From: Gari tellinella
Lineage: Eukaryota > Mollusca > Bivalvia > Cardiida > Psammobiidae
Reading direction: 5' to 3'
Length of the DNA stretch: 64,000 nucleotides
Assembly (NCBI GenBank): GCA_922989275.2
Contig: OV277874.1
Coordinates: 18,712,154 to 18,776,153, forward strand
Position numbers and translations under genes: made by a program. Position 1 is the first letter of the stretch. Every line of letters begins with the position of its first letter. Below are positions 46,062 to 57,978 of the stretch, piece by piece. The notes under the pieces were generated by a model, which saw only the letters and a program-made list of their open reading frames with translations, had not been told where the DNA came from and ran no database searches.

Positions 46062-46607
46062 ATTACAGTACTCTCTCCCTACAACGACCCTCCGAAAATA
46101 TATTCCCTCACTACAAAAATACAAGGAGACAGTTATACAGTGGAGAATATGTTATTCTTTCCCGTTTAAACGCAAACGTACGCAAACGCAAAGCACTAAA
46201 ACGTAGAAAAGAACAACTTTTGGACAATTCTGATAATTCTTGTTTATCTTGGTGGCAAACAGTTTGGAGCCTGATCAGACGCCGGGTAACCCGGCGTCTG
46301 ATCTGGCTCCAAACTGTTTGCAATGGAAATAATACCCTTTCACTGCTGCATTATCGTCACCTTTAAATTGTCGCCTGCTTTTTGTTCTCAAGGTTACATA
46401 TTAGTGAACATTTTGACAGAGTTAATATAATGACGAGTGACAAACAGCTTGATATCCGATTAGACGCCGCGTTATGTGGCGTCTGATAAAGATTCAAGCT
46501 GTTTTGCAAATGTGCGCCAAGTCCCTCCCTATAACACCCCCTCCGAACAACACATGCAATATTTGTTTCCCATTGGGCGTTGTAGAGACGGGGCTTTGTA
46601 ATTGCAA
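46062..46607. mobile_element. family D MITE interrupted by B
   Basis: TACTCTCTCCCTACAACGAC ... GGCGTTGTAGAGACGGGGCT. The D core, GATTAGACGCCGCGTTATGT, is at about 46458-46490. The B insertion splits the left part. Confidence 0.75.
46136..46336. mobile_element. family B MITE nested in D, right end lost
   Basis: TACAGTGGAGAATATG ... core GATCAGACGCCGGGTAACCC ... GCAATGGAAATAAT, then D sequence. Confidence 0.8.
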
Positions 46608-46729
46608 TTTGTAACATTTTATTGCATTGTGTTTCATTCCGTGTCGTTTAAACGAGAATAAAATTGTCCACTGTAACATGCCTAAATTCAATAAATGTTC
46701 ATCCGTAACAATATGTTCATCTTAGTCCA

Positions 46730-47162
46730 AATAAGGCCATGGTCAAGGTCAAATTTAGGATGGGTAGTATGGGTGAATTAGTTATAGAGGCAACAAGTGC
46801 TTAAAAATATATCCAAGCATTGTAGTCATAGTGTTGATGCAAGAACTAAGAAATAGCCTCTTTAAAATATTCTAAGTCCCAATAAGTTCAAGGTCAATGT
46901 CAAAATCAAGGTTTGGTGATATCGGTGGATTGGGAATAGGGAATTGTCCAAGGCAAAACTGTATAGGTATCCCAAAATTTGAGTAAGGGGTGTTGATGCT
47001 TGACGAAACGATAAACTCTAGGTCTCTGCTGAACTAAAGAATAAAACTAATCAATAGTAAATGCAATACCAGACGAGCGATTAACTAAACTTGTTACGGA
47101 CGGACGGACGGACGCACGGACATGACAATCACTATATGCATCCACATGTCATGAGCATAAAA
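46730..47162. repeat. AGGTCA/GGAC-hairpin element, second copy
   Basis: AAGGTCAAGG-type motifs (ATGGTCAAGGTCAAA at 46740, GTTCAAGGTCAATGTCAAAA at 46887), then GGACGGACGGACGCACGGAC (47099-47118) and TATATGCATCCACATGTCATG.AGCATAA. It is the same architecture as 1939-2940 with diverged sequence. Confidence 0.65.
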
Positions 47163-47371
47163 ACCAATTCACTCATTTATTCAAAGACTCTACGCCGCTA
47201 CATACAACAGAGGTCTGTAGTCGTGTTGAACCGTCTCATTTTGTATTCGTGTCGCGTTTTAGTCTCAGCTGGGCGACAATAAAGGCGACGTATATTTGAA
47301 TTGCCTCGTTTTCACTGTCTCCTCGCACTTTGATTGACAATAAACTTCGGTAAAACGGACTAAAAAACTAG

Positions 47372-47826
47372 TACAGTAAAACCTCTCCGTTACGATCACA
47401 AAACTATTAATTATTAGGTACAATGGAGAATCTGTTATTCTTTCCCGTTTAAACGCAAACGTACGCAAACGCAAAACACTAAAACGTAGAAAAGAACAAC
47501 ATTTCGACAATTTTGACTTTTCATGTTGATCTGAGTGGCAAACAGTTTGGAGCCTGATCAGACGCCGGGTAACCCGGCGTCTGATCTGGCTCCAAACTGT
47601 TTGCAATGGATAAAATAGTTTTTGCGTAAACGCGTTTATTGGTAACGAATAACGTTTTCTCGACTGTATTAGAGACAGATGACTGCTTAAAGCAAGGTGA
47701 AAGTAAAACAGAAAGCTCCTACAGGAGCTTTCTATTTTACTTTCACATTGCTTTTAGCTGTCACCTGTCTCTCATACAGTCAAATGGCATTCTTTTTAGT
47801 GATCGTAAAAGAGAAGTTTTACTGTA
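47372..47826. mobile_element. family F MITE interrupted by B
   Basis: TACAGTAAAACCTCTCCGTT ... AAAGAGAAGTTTTACTGTA. Core GAAAGCTCCTACAGGAGCTT (47711-47730). Confidence 0.82.
47419..47668. mobile_element. family B MITE nested in F
   Basis: TACAATGGAGAATCTG ... TTTTCTCGACTGTA, core GATCAGACGCCGGGTAACCC. TA at both ends. Confidence 0.88.
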
Positions 47827-47890
47827 TATGTCTAAGACTAAATTTCCAAGATTGGGACTACTTTTTTCACCTATGATTAACTAGAAGAGT

Positions 47891-48130
47891 TACAGTGGAG
47901 AATCTGTTATTCTTTCCCGTTTAAACGCAAACGCAAAGCAATAAAACGTAGAAAAGAACAACTTTTGGACAACTCTGATAATTCTTGTTTATCTTGGTGG
48001 CAAACAGTTTGGAGCCTGATCAGACGCCGGGTTACCCGGCGTCTGATCTGGCTCCAAACTGTTTGCACTGCAAATAATAGTTTAAGCGTAAACGCGTTTA
48101 TTGGGAAAGAATAACAGATTCTCCACTGTA
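47891..48130. mobile_element. family B MITE
   Basis: TACAGTGGAGAATCTG ... AGATTCTCCACTGTA, core GATCAGACGCCGGGTTACCC (48018-48050). Confidence 0.9.
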
Positions 48131-48176
48131 AACAGTGCAATTCGATTAAAGCTCCACTGTAACAGTAACATGTGTA

Positions 48177-48640
48177 TTAATCTATTCCCCCATAAAGACG
48201 CATTTCTACGCCTTAAAATTATTGCTTCAATAAAGAAAACAGCTCCACTTTATACAGTCATGAATGTTCACAATAAGAAATATCTTCTTTATTTTAGCGG
48301 ATGGTAGTATAAAACAGCTGAATGAAAAAATGCGTCCGAAGGCACTTTATGCTTTACTTTCAATGCTTTAACCCTTTACCTTATAAACCTTTTTGTTGTA
48401 TTGAAGGTAGGTAACCACTTAAAACAGGTTGAAGGTAAAGCAGAAAGTACCTTTAGGCGCATTCTGCTTTACTTTCAGCCTGCTTTAAGCTGCTATCTAC
48501 TAGAATATAGAAAATATTTCTTATAACACATATTCATTATTGGAACTATTTCCTTCAGTGGGGGAATATATTAAATGCGCTAAAAGGCGCTTCTATTTGG
48601 GAAAGTTAAGTGGTCACATTTCTTATAGTTTAACATACAA
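48177..48640. mobile_element. family A MITE interrupted by another A (48368-48609)
   Basis: The older copy shows CCCCCATAAAGACGCATTTC and a weak core. The younger one runs TTAACCCTTTACCTTATAA ... TTTGGGAAAGTTAA and sits at the GCTTTAAG of the older copy's right arm. Confidence 0.7.
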
Positions 48641-48687
48641 ATGTACTTATTTCCAGAAATAGTTAGAAAGTGACGTTCACAGACACT

Positions 48688-48907
48688 TTTAGCCCATTCA
48701 CTGCTTTACCCCGAGCACAACAGTTTTTGCAAACAGTTTGGACCCTGATCAGACGCCGCGTGACGCGGCGTCTGATCAGGATCCAAACTGTTTGACACTC
48801 ATTTCAATATTTCTTCTGTCAAAATAACAAAAATTCAATTTAAGAAATAAAAACAGACGACAAAAATTGTTTAAAATTGATGACGTCACAGCAGTGAAGG
48901 GGTTAGG
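48688..48907. mobile_element. family C MITE
   Basis: TTTAGCCCATTCACTGC ... AGCAGTGAAGGGGTTA. Core GTTTGGACCCTGATCAGACG / CGTCTGATCAGGATCC. Confidence 0.78.
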
Positions 48908-49039
48908 GAAAGGGTTGAAATCTTATTGAGTTTCTCTCCTTGAATTTTGCAGTCTAAGTGTTGAACGAGGCAAACAGGAACGAACTAGAACTACATGTTT
49001 CACTATTAAAGGCGATTAAAATATCTACATCAAAAGCGT

Positions 49040-52000
49040 TACCTGACGTCTGATCAGGCTCCAAACAGTTTGCAATGGAGATAACAGTTAATCTTAGTGG
49101 GAAATAAATACCTGACGTCTGATCAGGCTCCAAACAGTTTACAATGGAAATAACAGTTAATCTTAGTGGGAAATAAATACCTGACGTCTGATCAGGCTCC
49201 AAACAGTTTACAATGGAAATAACAGTTAATCTTAGTGGGAAATAAATACCTGACGTCTGATCAGGCTCCAAACAGTTTGCAATGGAAATAACAGTTAATC
49301 TTAGTGGGAAATAAATACCTGACGTCTGATCAGGCTCCAAACAGTTTGCAATGGAGATAACAGTTAATCTTAGTGGGAAATAAATACCTGACGTCTGATC
49401 AGGCTCCAAACAGTTTACAATGGCGATAACAGTTAATCTTAGTGGGAAATAAATACCTGACGTTTGATCAGGCTCCAAACAGTTTGCAATGGAAATAACA
49501 GTTAATCTTAGTGGGAAATAAATACCTGACGTCTGATCAGGCTCCAAACAGTTTGCAATGGAAATAACAGTTAATCTTAGTGGGAAATAAATACCTGACG
49601 TTTGATCAGGCTCCAAACAGTTTGCAATGGAAATAACAGTTAATCTTAGTGGGAAATAAATACCTGACGTCTGATCAGGCTCCAAACAGTTTGCAATGGA
49701 GATAACAGTTAATCTTAGTGGGAAATAAATACCTGACGTCTGATCAGGCTCCAAACAGTTTACAATGGAGATAACAGTTAATCTTAGTGGGAAATAAATA
49801 CCTGACGTCTGATCAGGCTCCAAACAGTTTGCAATGGAAATAACAGTTAATCTTAGTGGGAAATAAATACCTGACGTTTGATCAGGCTCCAAACAGTTTG
49901 CAATGGAAATAACAGTTAATCTTAGTGGGAAATAAATACCTGACGTCTGATCAGGCTCCAAACAGTTTGCAATGGAGATAACAGTTAATCTTAGTGGGAA
50001 ATAAATACCTGACGTCTGATCAGGCTCCAAACAGTTTACAATGGAGATAACAGTTAATCTTAGTGGGAAATAAATACCTGACGTCTGATCAGGCTCCAAA
50101 CAGTTTGCAATGGAAATAACAGTTACTCTTAGTGGAAAATATATACCTGACGTCTGATCAGGCGCCAAACAGTTTGCAATGGAAATAACAGTTAATCTTA
50201 GTGGGAAATAAATACCTGACGTTTGATCAGGCTCCAAACAGTTTGCAATGGAAATAACAGTTAATCTTAGTGGGAAATAAATACCTGACGTCTGATCAGG
50301 CTCCAAACAGTTTGCAATGGAATGGAAATAACAGTTAATCTTAGTGGGAAATAAATACCTGACGTCTGATCAGGCTCCAAACAGTTTGCAATGGAGATAA
50401 CAGTTAATCTTAGTGGGAAATAAATACCTGACGTCTGATCAGACTCCAAACAGTTTACAATGGAGATAACAGTTAATCTAAGTGGGAAATAAATACCTGA
50501 CGTCTGATCAGGCTCCAAACAGTTTGCAATGGAGATAACAGTTAATCTTAGTGGGAAATAAATACCTGACGTCTGATCAGGCTCCAAACAGTTTACAATG
50601 GAGATAACAGTTAATCTTAGTGGGAAATAAATACTTGACGTCTGATCAGGCTCCAAACAGTTTACAATGGAGATAACAGTTAATCTTAGTGGGAAATGAA
50701 TACCTGACGTCTGATCAGGCTCCAAACAGTTTGCGATGGAAAAAACAGTTAATCTTAGTTGGAAATAAATACCTGACGTTTGATCAGGCTCCAAACAGTT
50801 TGCAATGGAAATAACAGTTAATCTTAGTGGGAAATAAATACCTGACGTCTGATTATGCTCCAAACAGTTTGCAATGGAAATAACAGTTAATCTTAGTGGG
50901 AAATAAATACCTGACGTCTTATCAGGCTCCAAACAGTTTGCAATGGAGATAACAGTTAATCTTAGTGGGAAATAAATACCTGACGTCTGATCAGGCTCCA
51001 AACAGTTTACAATGGAGATAACAGTGAATCTTAGTGGGAAATAAATACCTGACGTCTGATCAGGCTCCAAACAGTTTGCAATGGAAATAACAGTTAATCT
51101 TAGTGGAAAATAAATACCTGACGTCTGATCAGGCTCCAAACAGTTTGCAATGGAAATAACAGTTAATCTTAGTGGGAAATAAATACCTGACGTTTGATCA
51201 GGCTCCAAACAGTGTGCAATGGAAATAACAGTTAATCTTAGTGGGAAATAAATACCTGACGTCTGATCAGGCTCCAAACAGTTTGCAATGGAGATAACAG
51301 TTAATCTTAGTGGGAAATAAATACCTGACGTCTGATCAGGCTCCAAACAGTTTACAATGGAGATAACAGTTAATCTTAGTGGGAAATAAATACCTGACGT
51401 CTGATCAGGCTCCAAACAGTTTGCAATGGAAATAACAGTTACTCTTAGTGGAAAATAAATACCTGACGTCTGATCAGGCTCCAAACAGTTTGCAATGGAA
51501 ATAACAGTTAATCTTAGTGGGAAATAAATACCTGACGTTTGATCAGGCTCCAAACAGTTTGCAATGGAAATAACAGTTAATCTTAGTGGGAAATAAATAC
51601 CTGACGTCTGATCAGGCTCCAAACAGTTTGCAATGGAATTGAAATAACAGTTAATCTTAGTGGGAAATAAATACCTGACGTCTGATCAGGCTCCAAACAG
51701 TTTGCAATGGAGATAACAGTTAATCTTAGTGGGAAATAAATACCTGACGTCTGATCAGGCTCCAAACAGTTTGCAATGGAGATAACAGTTAATCTTAGTG
51801 GGAAATAAATACCTGACGTCTGATCAGGCTCCAAACAGTTTACAATGGAGATAACAGTTAATCTTAGTGGGAAATAAATACCTGACGTCTGATCAGGCTC
51901 CAAACAGTTTACAATGGAGATAACAGTTAATCTTAGTGGGAAATAAATACCTGACGTCTGATCAGGCTCCAAACAGTTTGCGATGGAAAAAACAGTTAAT

Positions 52001-54028
52001 CTTAGTGGGAAATAAATACCTGACGTCTGATTATGCTCCAAACAGTTTGCAATGGAAATAACAGTTAATCTTAGTGGGAAATAAATACCTGACGTCTGAT
52101 TATGCTCCAAACAGTTTGCAATGGAAATAACAGTTAATCTTAGTGGGAAATAAATACCTGACGTCTTATCAGGCTCCAAACAGTTTGCAATGGAGATAAC
52201 AGTTAATCTTAGTGGGAAATAAATACCTGACGTCTGATCAGGCTCCAAACAGTTTACAATGGAGATAACAGTGAATCTTAGTGGGAAATAAATACCTGAC
52301 GTCTGATCAGGCTCCAAACAGTTTGCAATGGAAATAACAGTTAATCTTAGTGGAAAATAAATACCTGACGTCTGATCAGGCTCCAAACAGTTTGCAATGG
52401 AAATAACAGTTAATCTTAGTGGGAAATAAATACCTGACGTTTGATCAGGCTCCAAACAGTGTGCAATGGAAATAACAGTTAATCTTAGTGGGAAATAAAT
52501 ACCTGACGTCTGATCAGGCTCCAAACAGTTTGCAATGGAGATAACAGTTAATCTTAGTGGGAAATAAATACCTGACGTCTGATCAGGCTCCAAACAGTTT
52601 ACAATGGAGATAACAGTTAATCTTAGTGGGAAATAAATACCTGACGTCTGATCAGGCTCCAAACAGTTTGCAATGGAAATAACAGTTACTCTTAGTGGAA
52701 AATAAATACCTGACGTCTGATCAGGCTCCAAACAGTTTGCAATGGAAATAACAGTTAATCTTAGTGGGAAATAAATACCTGACGTTTGATCAGGCTCCAA
52801 ACAGTTTGCAATGGAAATAACAGTTAATCTTAGTGGGAAATAAATACCTGACGTCTGATCAGGCTCCAAACAGTTTGCAATGGAATGGAAATAACAGTTA
52901 ATCTTAGTGGGAAATAAATACCTGACGTCTGATCAGGCTCCAAACAGTTTGCAATGGAGATAACAGTTAATCTTAGTGGGAAATAAATACCTGACGTCTG
53001 ATCAGGCTCCAAACAGTTTGCAATGGAGATAACAGTTAATCTTAGTGGGAAATAAATACCTGACGTCTGATCAGGCTCCAAACAGTTTACAATGGAGATA
53101 ACAGTTAATCTTAGTGGGAAATAAATACCTGACGTCTGATCAGGCTCCAAACAGTTTACAATGGAGATAACAGTTAATCTTAGTGGGAAATAAATACCTG
53201 ACGTCTGATCAGGCTCCAAACAGTTTGCGATGGAAAAAACAGTTAATCTTAGTGGGAAATAAATACCTGACGTCTGATTATGCTCCAAACAGTTTGCAAT
53301 GGAAATAACAGTTAATCTTAGTGGGAAATAAATACCTGACGTCTTATCAGGCTCCAAACAGTTTGCAATGGAGATAACAGTTAATCGTGGTGGGAAATAA
53401 ATACCTGACGTCTGATCAGGCTCCAAACAGTTTACAATGGAGATAACAGTTAATCTTAGTGGGAAATAAATACCTGACGTCTGATCAGGCTCCAAACAGT
53501 TTGCAATGGAAATAACAGTTAATCTTCGTGGGAAATAAATACCTGACGTCTGATCAGGCTCCAAACAGTTTGCAATGGAAATAACAGTTAATCTTAGTGG
53601 GAAATAAATACCTGACGTCTGATCAGGCTCCAAACAGTTTGCAATGGAAATAACAGTTAATCTTAGTGGGAAATAAATACCTGACGTCTGATCAGGCTCC
53701 AAACAGTTTGCAATGGAAATAACAGTTAATCTTAGTGGGAAATAAATACCTGACGTCTGATCAGGCTCCAAACAGTTTGCAATGGAGATAACAGTTAATC
53801 TTAGTGGGAAATAAATACCTGACGTCTGATCAGGCTTCAAACAGTTTGCAATGGAGATAACAGTTAATCTGAGTGGGAAATAAATACCTGACGTCTGATA
53901 AAGCTTCAAACAGTTTGCAATGGAGATAACAGTTAATCTGAGTAGAAAATAAATACCTGACGTCTGATCAGGCTCCAAACAGTTTGCAATGAAAATAACA
54001 GTTAATCTGAGTAGAAAATAAATACCTG
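49040..54028. repeat. 69-bp satellite array, about 72 copies, with higher-order repeats
   Basis: The unit contains ACCTGACGTCTGATCAGGCT, then CCAAACAGTTTGCAATGGA, AATAACAGTTAATCTTAGTG and GGAAATAAAT. Because 69 is a multiple of three, the minus strand stays open for 380-450 codons at a time (EPDQTSGIYFPLRLTVISI-type units); these are not genes. Five extra bases (GCAATGGAATGGAAAT or variant) occur near 50320, 51640 and 52885. Their spacing is 1,316 and 1,247 bp, that is 19 or 18 units plus 5 bp, and the same rare variants recur in order between blocks. The unit matches the inner half of a family B element, from core to subterminal arm. Confidence 0.95.
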
Positions 54029-54030
54029 TT

Positions 54031-54258
54031 TCATAAAACTTAACAAAATACGATCGTAAGTCAAAACTTTAAAATACATTTGATTTCTGATTTCTCTATC
54101 TATACTCTTGTCTTGTGACATCTCTTTGGGATCGTCTTTTCAAGACGATTCCAAAGAGATGTCACAAGACAGGATTAGATGGAAAAATAAATAATAACTG
54201 AGACTTTTATAATCTGACTTACGACAACATTTGTAGTACGAAGCTTTATGAAACGGGT
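54031..54258. mobile_element. family E MITE inserted at the satellite edge
   Basis: TGTTTCATAAAACTTAAC ... CTTTATGAAACGGGTCA, core TTTGGGATCGTCTT / AAGACGATTCCAAA. Satellite-like B sequence continues on the far side. Confidence 0.85.
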
Positions 54259-54345
54259 CACTGACGTTTGATCAGGCTCCAAACTGTTTGCAATGGAAAT
54301 AACAGTTTTATCGTAAACGCGTTTATTAGGAAATAATAACGTACT
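54259..54345. mobile_element. family B half element adjoining the satellite
   Basis: CTGACGTTTGATCAGGCTCC, then AATAACAGTTTTATCG and TAAACGCGTTTATTAGG. It is intermediate between the satellite unit and a standard B arm. Confidence 0.75.
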
Positions 54346-54517
54346 CGTATACTATATTTATATATATACACTGTACAACAAAAACATTAGAAATATGCCG
54401 GGGACCATCATCAATCAGAGCTGTCAGTGTTACTAGTTTCCAGCAATCCATCATGAAGGCGACTATAATTAACGCATAAACAAATCGATCATACCAGTTC
54501 CCCCACCTCTCACACGT

Positions 54518-54760
54518 TCAATGGAGAAAACGTTATTCTTTCCCGTTTAAACGAAACGAAAACGCAAAACACTAAAACGTAGAAAAGTTCAACCTTTTGA
54601 CAATTCTGATAATTCAAGTTTATCTTGGTGGCAAACAGTTTGGAGCCTGATCAGACGCCGGGTTGCCCGGCGTCTGATCTGGCTCCAAGCTGTTTGCAAT
54701 AAAATAATAGTTTTAGCGTAAACGCGTTTATTGGGAAAGAATAACGTTTTCTTCACTGTA
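54518..54760. mobile_element. family B MITE
   Basis: TCAATGGAGAAAACG ... TTTTCTTCACTGTA, core GATCAGACGCCGGGTTGCCC. Confidence 0.82.
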
Positions 54761-54775
54761 CACTGTTTGTCGTGA

Positions 54776-55148
54776 CTAACCCTTTCACTCTCTCAAATGT
54801 TTCGTGAGAATTTTACCCCTTCACCGTTTCATTGTCGTCTGCTTCAATTTTGCTGTCTGCAATGTCGTTTCAAAGTTAAGAAAATGAGGCAGTAAGACTG
54901 AAGACATTTCAAAATGAGTGTAAAACAGTCTGATCAGGACCCAAACTGTTTGCAAACGCGCTTTAAAGCGTCATTGCGAGTGAAATGGTTAACATGATTT
55001 ATATTTTACAAACTGTTTGGATCATGATCAGACCTTTTTGACACTGATAGCGACATTGTTTTAGTCAATCCAAATGTTGAATTAGATATATAAAAGCAGA
55101 CGACAGTTGTTCAAAGCAGATGACGTCATGACATTGAAAGGGGGTTAC
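54776..55148. mobile_element. two family C copies, cores reduced
   Basis: First: CTAACCCTTTCACTCTC ... GAGTGAAATGGTTAA (to 54992). Second: a remnant with GTTTGGATCATGATCAGACC and GACGTCATGACATTGAAAGG. Confidence 0.65.
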
Positions 55149-55314
55149 AGTAAGTTAGTCAACTTTAAAGCTAAATGCTCCTTAATCCCCAAACAAGACA
55201 AGATCATAATGTCTAACGCTTTTACTGCTGCAATATCGTCTGCTTAAAATTGTTGTCTGTTGGTTTTTTGTCAAATGTACGTATTGGACATTTTGACAGA
55301 AGAAACAAAGATGG

Positions 55315-55510
55315 TAAAGTGGAGAATCTGTTATTCTTTCCCGTTTAAACGCAAACGTACGCAAACGCAAAGCACTAAAACGTAGAAAAGAACAACTTTT
55401 GGACAATTCTGATAATTCTTGTATATCTTGGCTCCAAACTGTTTGCACTGCAAATAATAGTTTTAGCGTAAACGCGTTTATTGGGAAAGAATAACAGATT
55501 CTCCACTGTA
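55315..55510. mobile_element. family B MITE nested in D, core deleted
   Basis: TAAAGTGGAGAATCTG ... AGATTCTCCACTGTA, with the left core arm missing (TATATCTTGGCTCCAAACTG). Confidence 0.85.
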
Positions 55511-55636
55511 ACAAACAGTTTGAACTCAAATCAGACGTTGCGTTACTGTTTGCAAATGTGGGCTTATTCATGTTCAGCACTCTTAGGGTATCACTTTTCC
55601 CTACCTAAAACAACTCCCTCCAAACAACACACAAAG

Positions 55637-56190
55637 TACACTCAGTGCAAAAAGAAACGCACAATTTTGTCATCACAATATTATTTGTTAGTAGTTCTGC
55701 CTAGGGTTATCAATGATGAAAAGGGGAGATTTATTATTGCATTTGTAGCATCACAACCTACACAAATCGGTTCGGTGTTTTAAACAGCTGAATTTTGCTC
55801 TATCGCTGTCAAATTGATAGTGAGATTTTAACCTTTCACCGTTTCATTTTCGTCTGCTTCTCTTCTGTTGTTTACCAGATCGTATCAAAGTAAGATTCAA
55901 TGTAATTCGACTTAAAGCATATCGATACGATTTCAAACAGTTTGGATCCTGATCAGACGCCGCGTTCCGCGGCGTCTGATCAGGATCCAAACTGTTTGCT
56001 CACGCGCTTTTTGGTGTCATTAAGAGTGAAAGGGTTAATAGGCGGCACAGTGTTTTTGAGTATTTATTTCTGAACTTGTTACAGAATTAAATGAATCTTG
56101 AGATATAGTCTAAGTATTCCATTTTTCTTCAATAAATGTATCTTAATCTGCGCCTGACCACGATGTGCGTTTCTTTTTGTACTGGGTGTA
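55637..56190. mobile_element. K: TIR element nested in D
   Basis: TACACTCAGTGCAAAAAGAA ... TTCTTTTTGTACTGGGTGTA, an inverted repeat of about 26 bp with TA at the tips, suggesting a Tc1/mariner-type derivative. It encloses a C element. Confidence 0.8.
55784..56038. mobile_element. family C MITE nested in K
   Basis: Perfect core GTTTGGATCCTGATCAGACG / CGTCTGATCAGGATCCAAAC; right end AAGAGTGAAAGGGTTAA. Left end decayed. Confidence 0.8.
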
Positions 56191-56220
56191 TGTGTCGCTG
56201 TAGAGAGAGGGCACTGCATT

Positions 56221-56349
56221 CCATTTCTAAATTATTTCTAGTTTACATTGTTCCTCCAAAGAAGTTTTAGGTCTAAATTATTAAAACTATGACAAATTTA
56301 CAATGCTGACCTTGATCAGAAGGGTCCTGCGTTAGTCCCCTGATCATGG
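56221..56349. repeat. hairpin remnant
   Basis: ACAATGCTGACCTTGATCAG ... CTGATCATGGTTGGCATTGT at 56300-56359 is a separate imperfect hairpin of the H/C type. Confidence 0.55.
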
Positions 56350-56359
56350 TTGGCATTGT

Positions 56360-56640
56360 TTGCTACTTCCCTAAAGCGGCCCCCTGAACAACGACTTCGT
56401 CCTTACAATAATGCTTGCCGCTGTTCCTACAAGAGACAACTTTGTCCAACCTTTACAACATCGTCTGCTTACAATTGTCGTCTGTTGCTTTTTCTCAAAG
56501 TCACATATTGGACATGGTGACAAACAGCCTGAATCCAGATCAGACGCCGTGTTACGTGGCGTCTTATCTAGATTCAATTTGTTTGCAAATGTAAACCAAA
56601 TCTTAATTTTCCCTCCCTAAAACAAGTCCCCCCGAAAGAA
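56360..56640. mobile_element. family D MITE
   Basis: AACAACGACTTCGTCCTTAC ... CCCTCCCTAAAACAAGTCCC, core GATCAGACGCCGTGTTACGT / GGCGTC at 56538-56566. Confidence 0.7.
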
Positions 56641-56702
56641 CAAAAACATTGTTTTACTAGAATTCTATTATAGGTACAAGGTATACAACGGGATCTAACA
56701 GG

Positions 56703-56992
56703 TACAGTGGAGAATCTGTTCCTCTGACGTCATTCGTGACGTCATACAGTGGAGAATCTGTTACTCTTTCCCGTTTAAACGCAAACGTACGCAAACACAA
56801 AGCACTAAAACGTAGAAAAGAACAACTTTTGGACAATTCTGATAATTCTTGTTTATCTTGGTGGCAAACAGTTTGGAGCCTGATCAGACGCCGGTTTATC
56901 CGGCGTCTGATCTGGCTCCAAACTGTTTGCACTGCAAATAATAGTTTTAGCGTAAACGCGTTTATTGGGAAAGAATAACAGATTCTCCACTA
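56703..56992. mobile_element. family B MITE with double-CRE tail on the left
   Basis: The first terminus TACAGTGGAGAATCTG is followed by TGACGTCATTCGTGACGTCA, then a second TACAGTGGAGAATCTG and a normal B element with core GATCAGACGCCGGTTTATCC. It ends CAGATTCTCCACTA. Confidence 0.82.
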
Positions 56993-57329
56993 TCACTATC
57001 GACTTAAACTGATGCTAAAACAGACTAGATCACCGATATTCTCTTGTGGTACCTCGAGAAATTATTACTTTTTATTTCATCAAATAACGCTAGAGTACGT
57101 TTTTGGTAATATATCTAGATCTATGTGTCAAGTACCTGTGGTACAATGTGTCGGCCAATAACGAAATAATGTGTAATGGGGGTAATAATTAATGATAAGT
57201 GACCGCATGAACATGCAATAAAAACCATCATTTAATCCTTCACTAGGTGACACCCCCACCACAACAGATACAACCGTAGACACGCCCAGTCTATTATATT
57301 TACCTAAATGTAATAAGCTTTTAAACTAT
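56993..57329. other. no feature recognised
   Basis: Unassigned AT-rich sequence. Confidence 0.4.
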
Positions 57330-57960
57330 CACTATGTATACATATATGGAGTGTAATATGGGAGATATTGTTAATATTATTATTTACCTACATGTAATAT
57401 ACTGTAACACTTTCATACTATATATTATGGAGTGTACGGTAATATGGGCGATATTATTATTATTATTATTATTATTTACCTTAATGTAATCAGCTGTATC
57501 ACTTTCACACCATATATGGAGTGTAATATGGGCGATATTGTTAATATTATTATTACTTACCTTAATGTAATCAGCTGTAACACTTTCACACCATATAAGG
57601 AGTGTTATATGGGCGATATTATTATTATTATTATATTCACTTTCATGCAATAAGCTGTTGCACAATCATACCATATATTACATGGGCGATATTGTTATTA
57701 TTATTATTTACCTACATGTAACAAACTGTAACACTTTCACACCATATATGGAATGTAATATAAGCGATATTGTTATTATTACTATTTACCTACATGTAAC
57801 AAACTGTAACACTTTCACACCATATATGGAATGTAATATAAGCGATATTGTTTATATTATTATTTACCTACATGTTAAAAACTGTAACACTTTCACACCA
57901 TATATAGAGTGTAATTTGGGCGATATTGTTATTTACCTACATGAAATAAACTGACACACT
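57330..57960. repeat. minisatellite with embedded (ATT)n
   Basis: About eight units of 75-95 bp, each with ATATGGAGTGTAATATGGGC, GATATTGTTATTATTATT and TACCTACATGTAA then AACTGTAACACTTTCA. Units vary in ATT count. Open frames here are repeat translations. Confidence 0.85.
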
Positions 57961-57978
57961 AAATATAACCATTCCATA

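Larger units (their letters stand above)
55150..56220. mobile_element. family D MITE carrying B, K and C insertions
   Basis: D left part (TTAATCCCCAAACAAGACAA, TCGTCTGCTTAAAATTG), B at 55315-55510, D core remnant, D right part to ACAACACACAAAG, K at 55637-56190, and the D tail GTCGCTGTAGAGAGAGGGCA. Confidence 0.7.

Noticed and set aside
48954..53978. Four minus-strand open frames of 380-450 codons with perfect 23-residue repeats
   Set aside because: They are the translation of the 69-bp satellite, whose length is a multiple of three; each frame ends at a 5-bp insertion, and there is no signal, domain or codon-type variation.
49040..54028. CRISPR-like array
   Set aside because: Units are contiguous tandem repeats without unique spacers, in animal DNA.
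57384..57954. Ile/Asn-rich frames on both strands
   Set aside because: They are translations of the minisatellite with ATT repeats.
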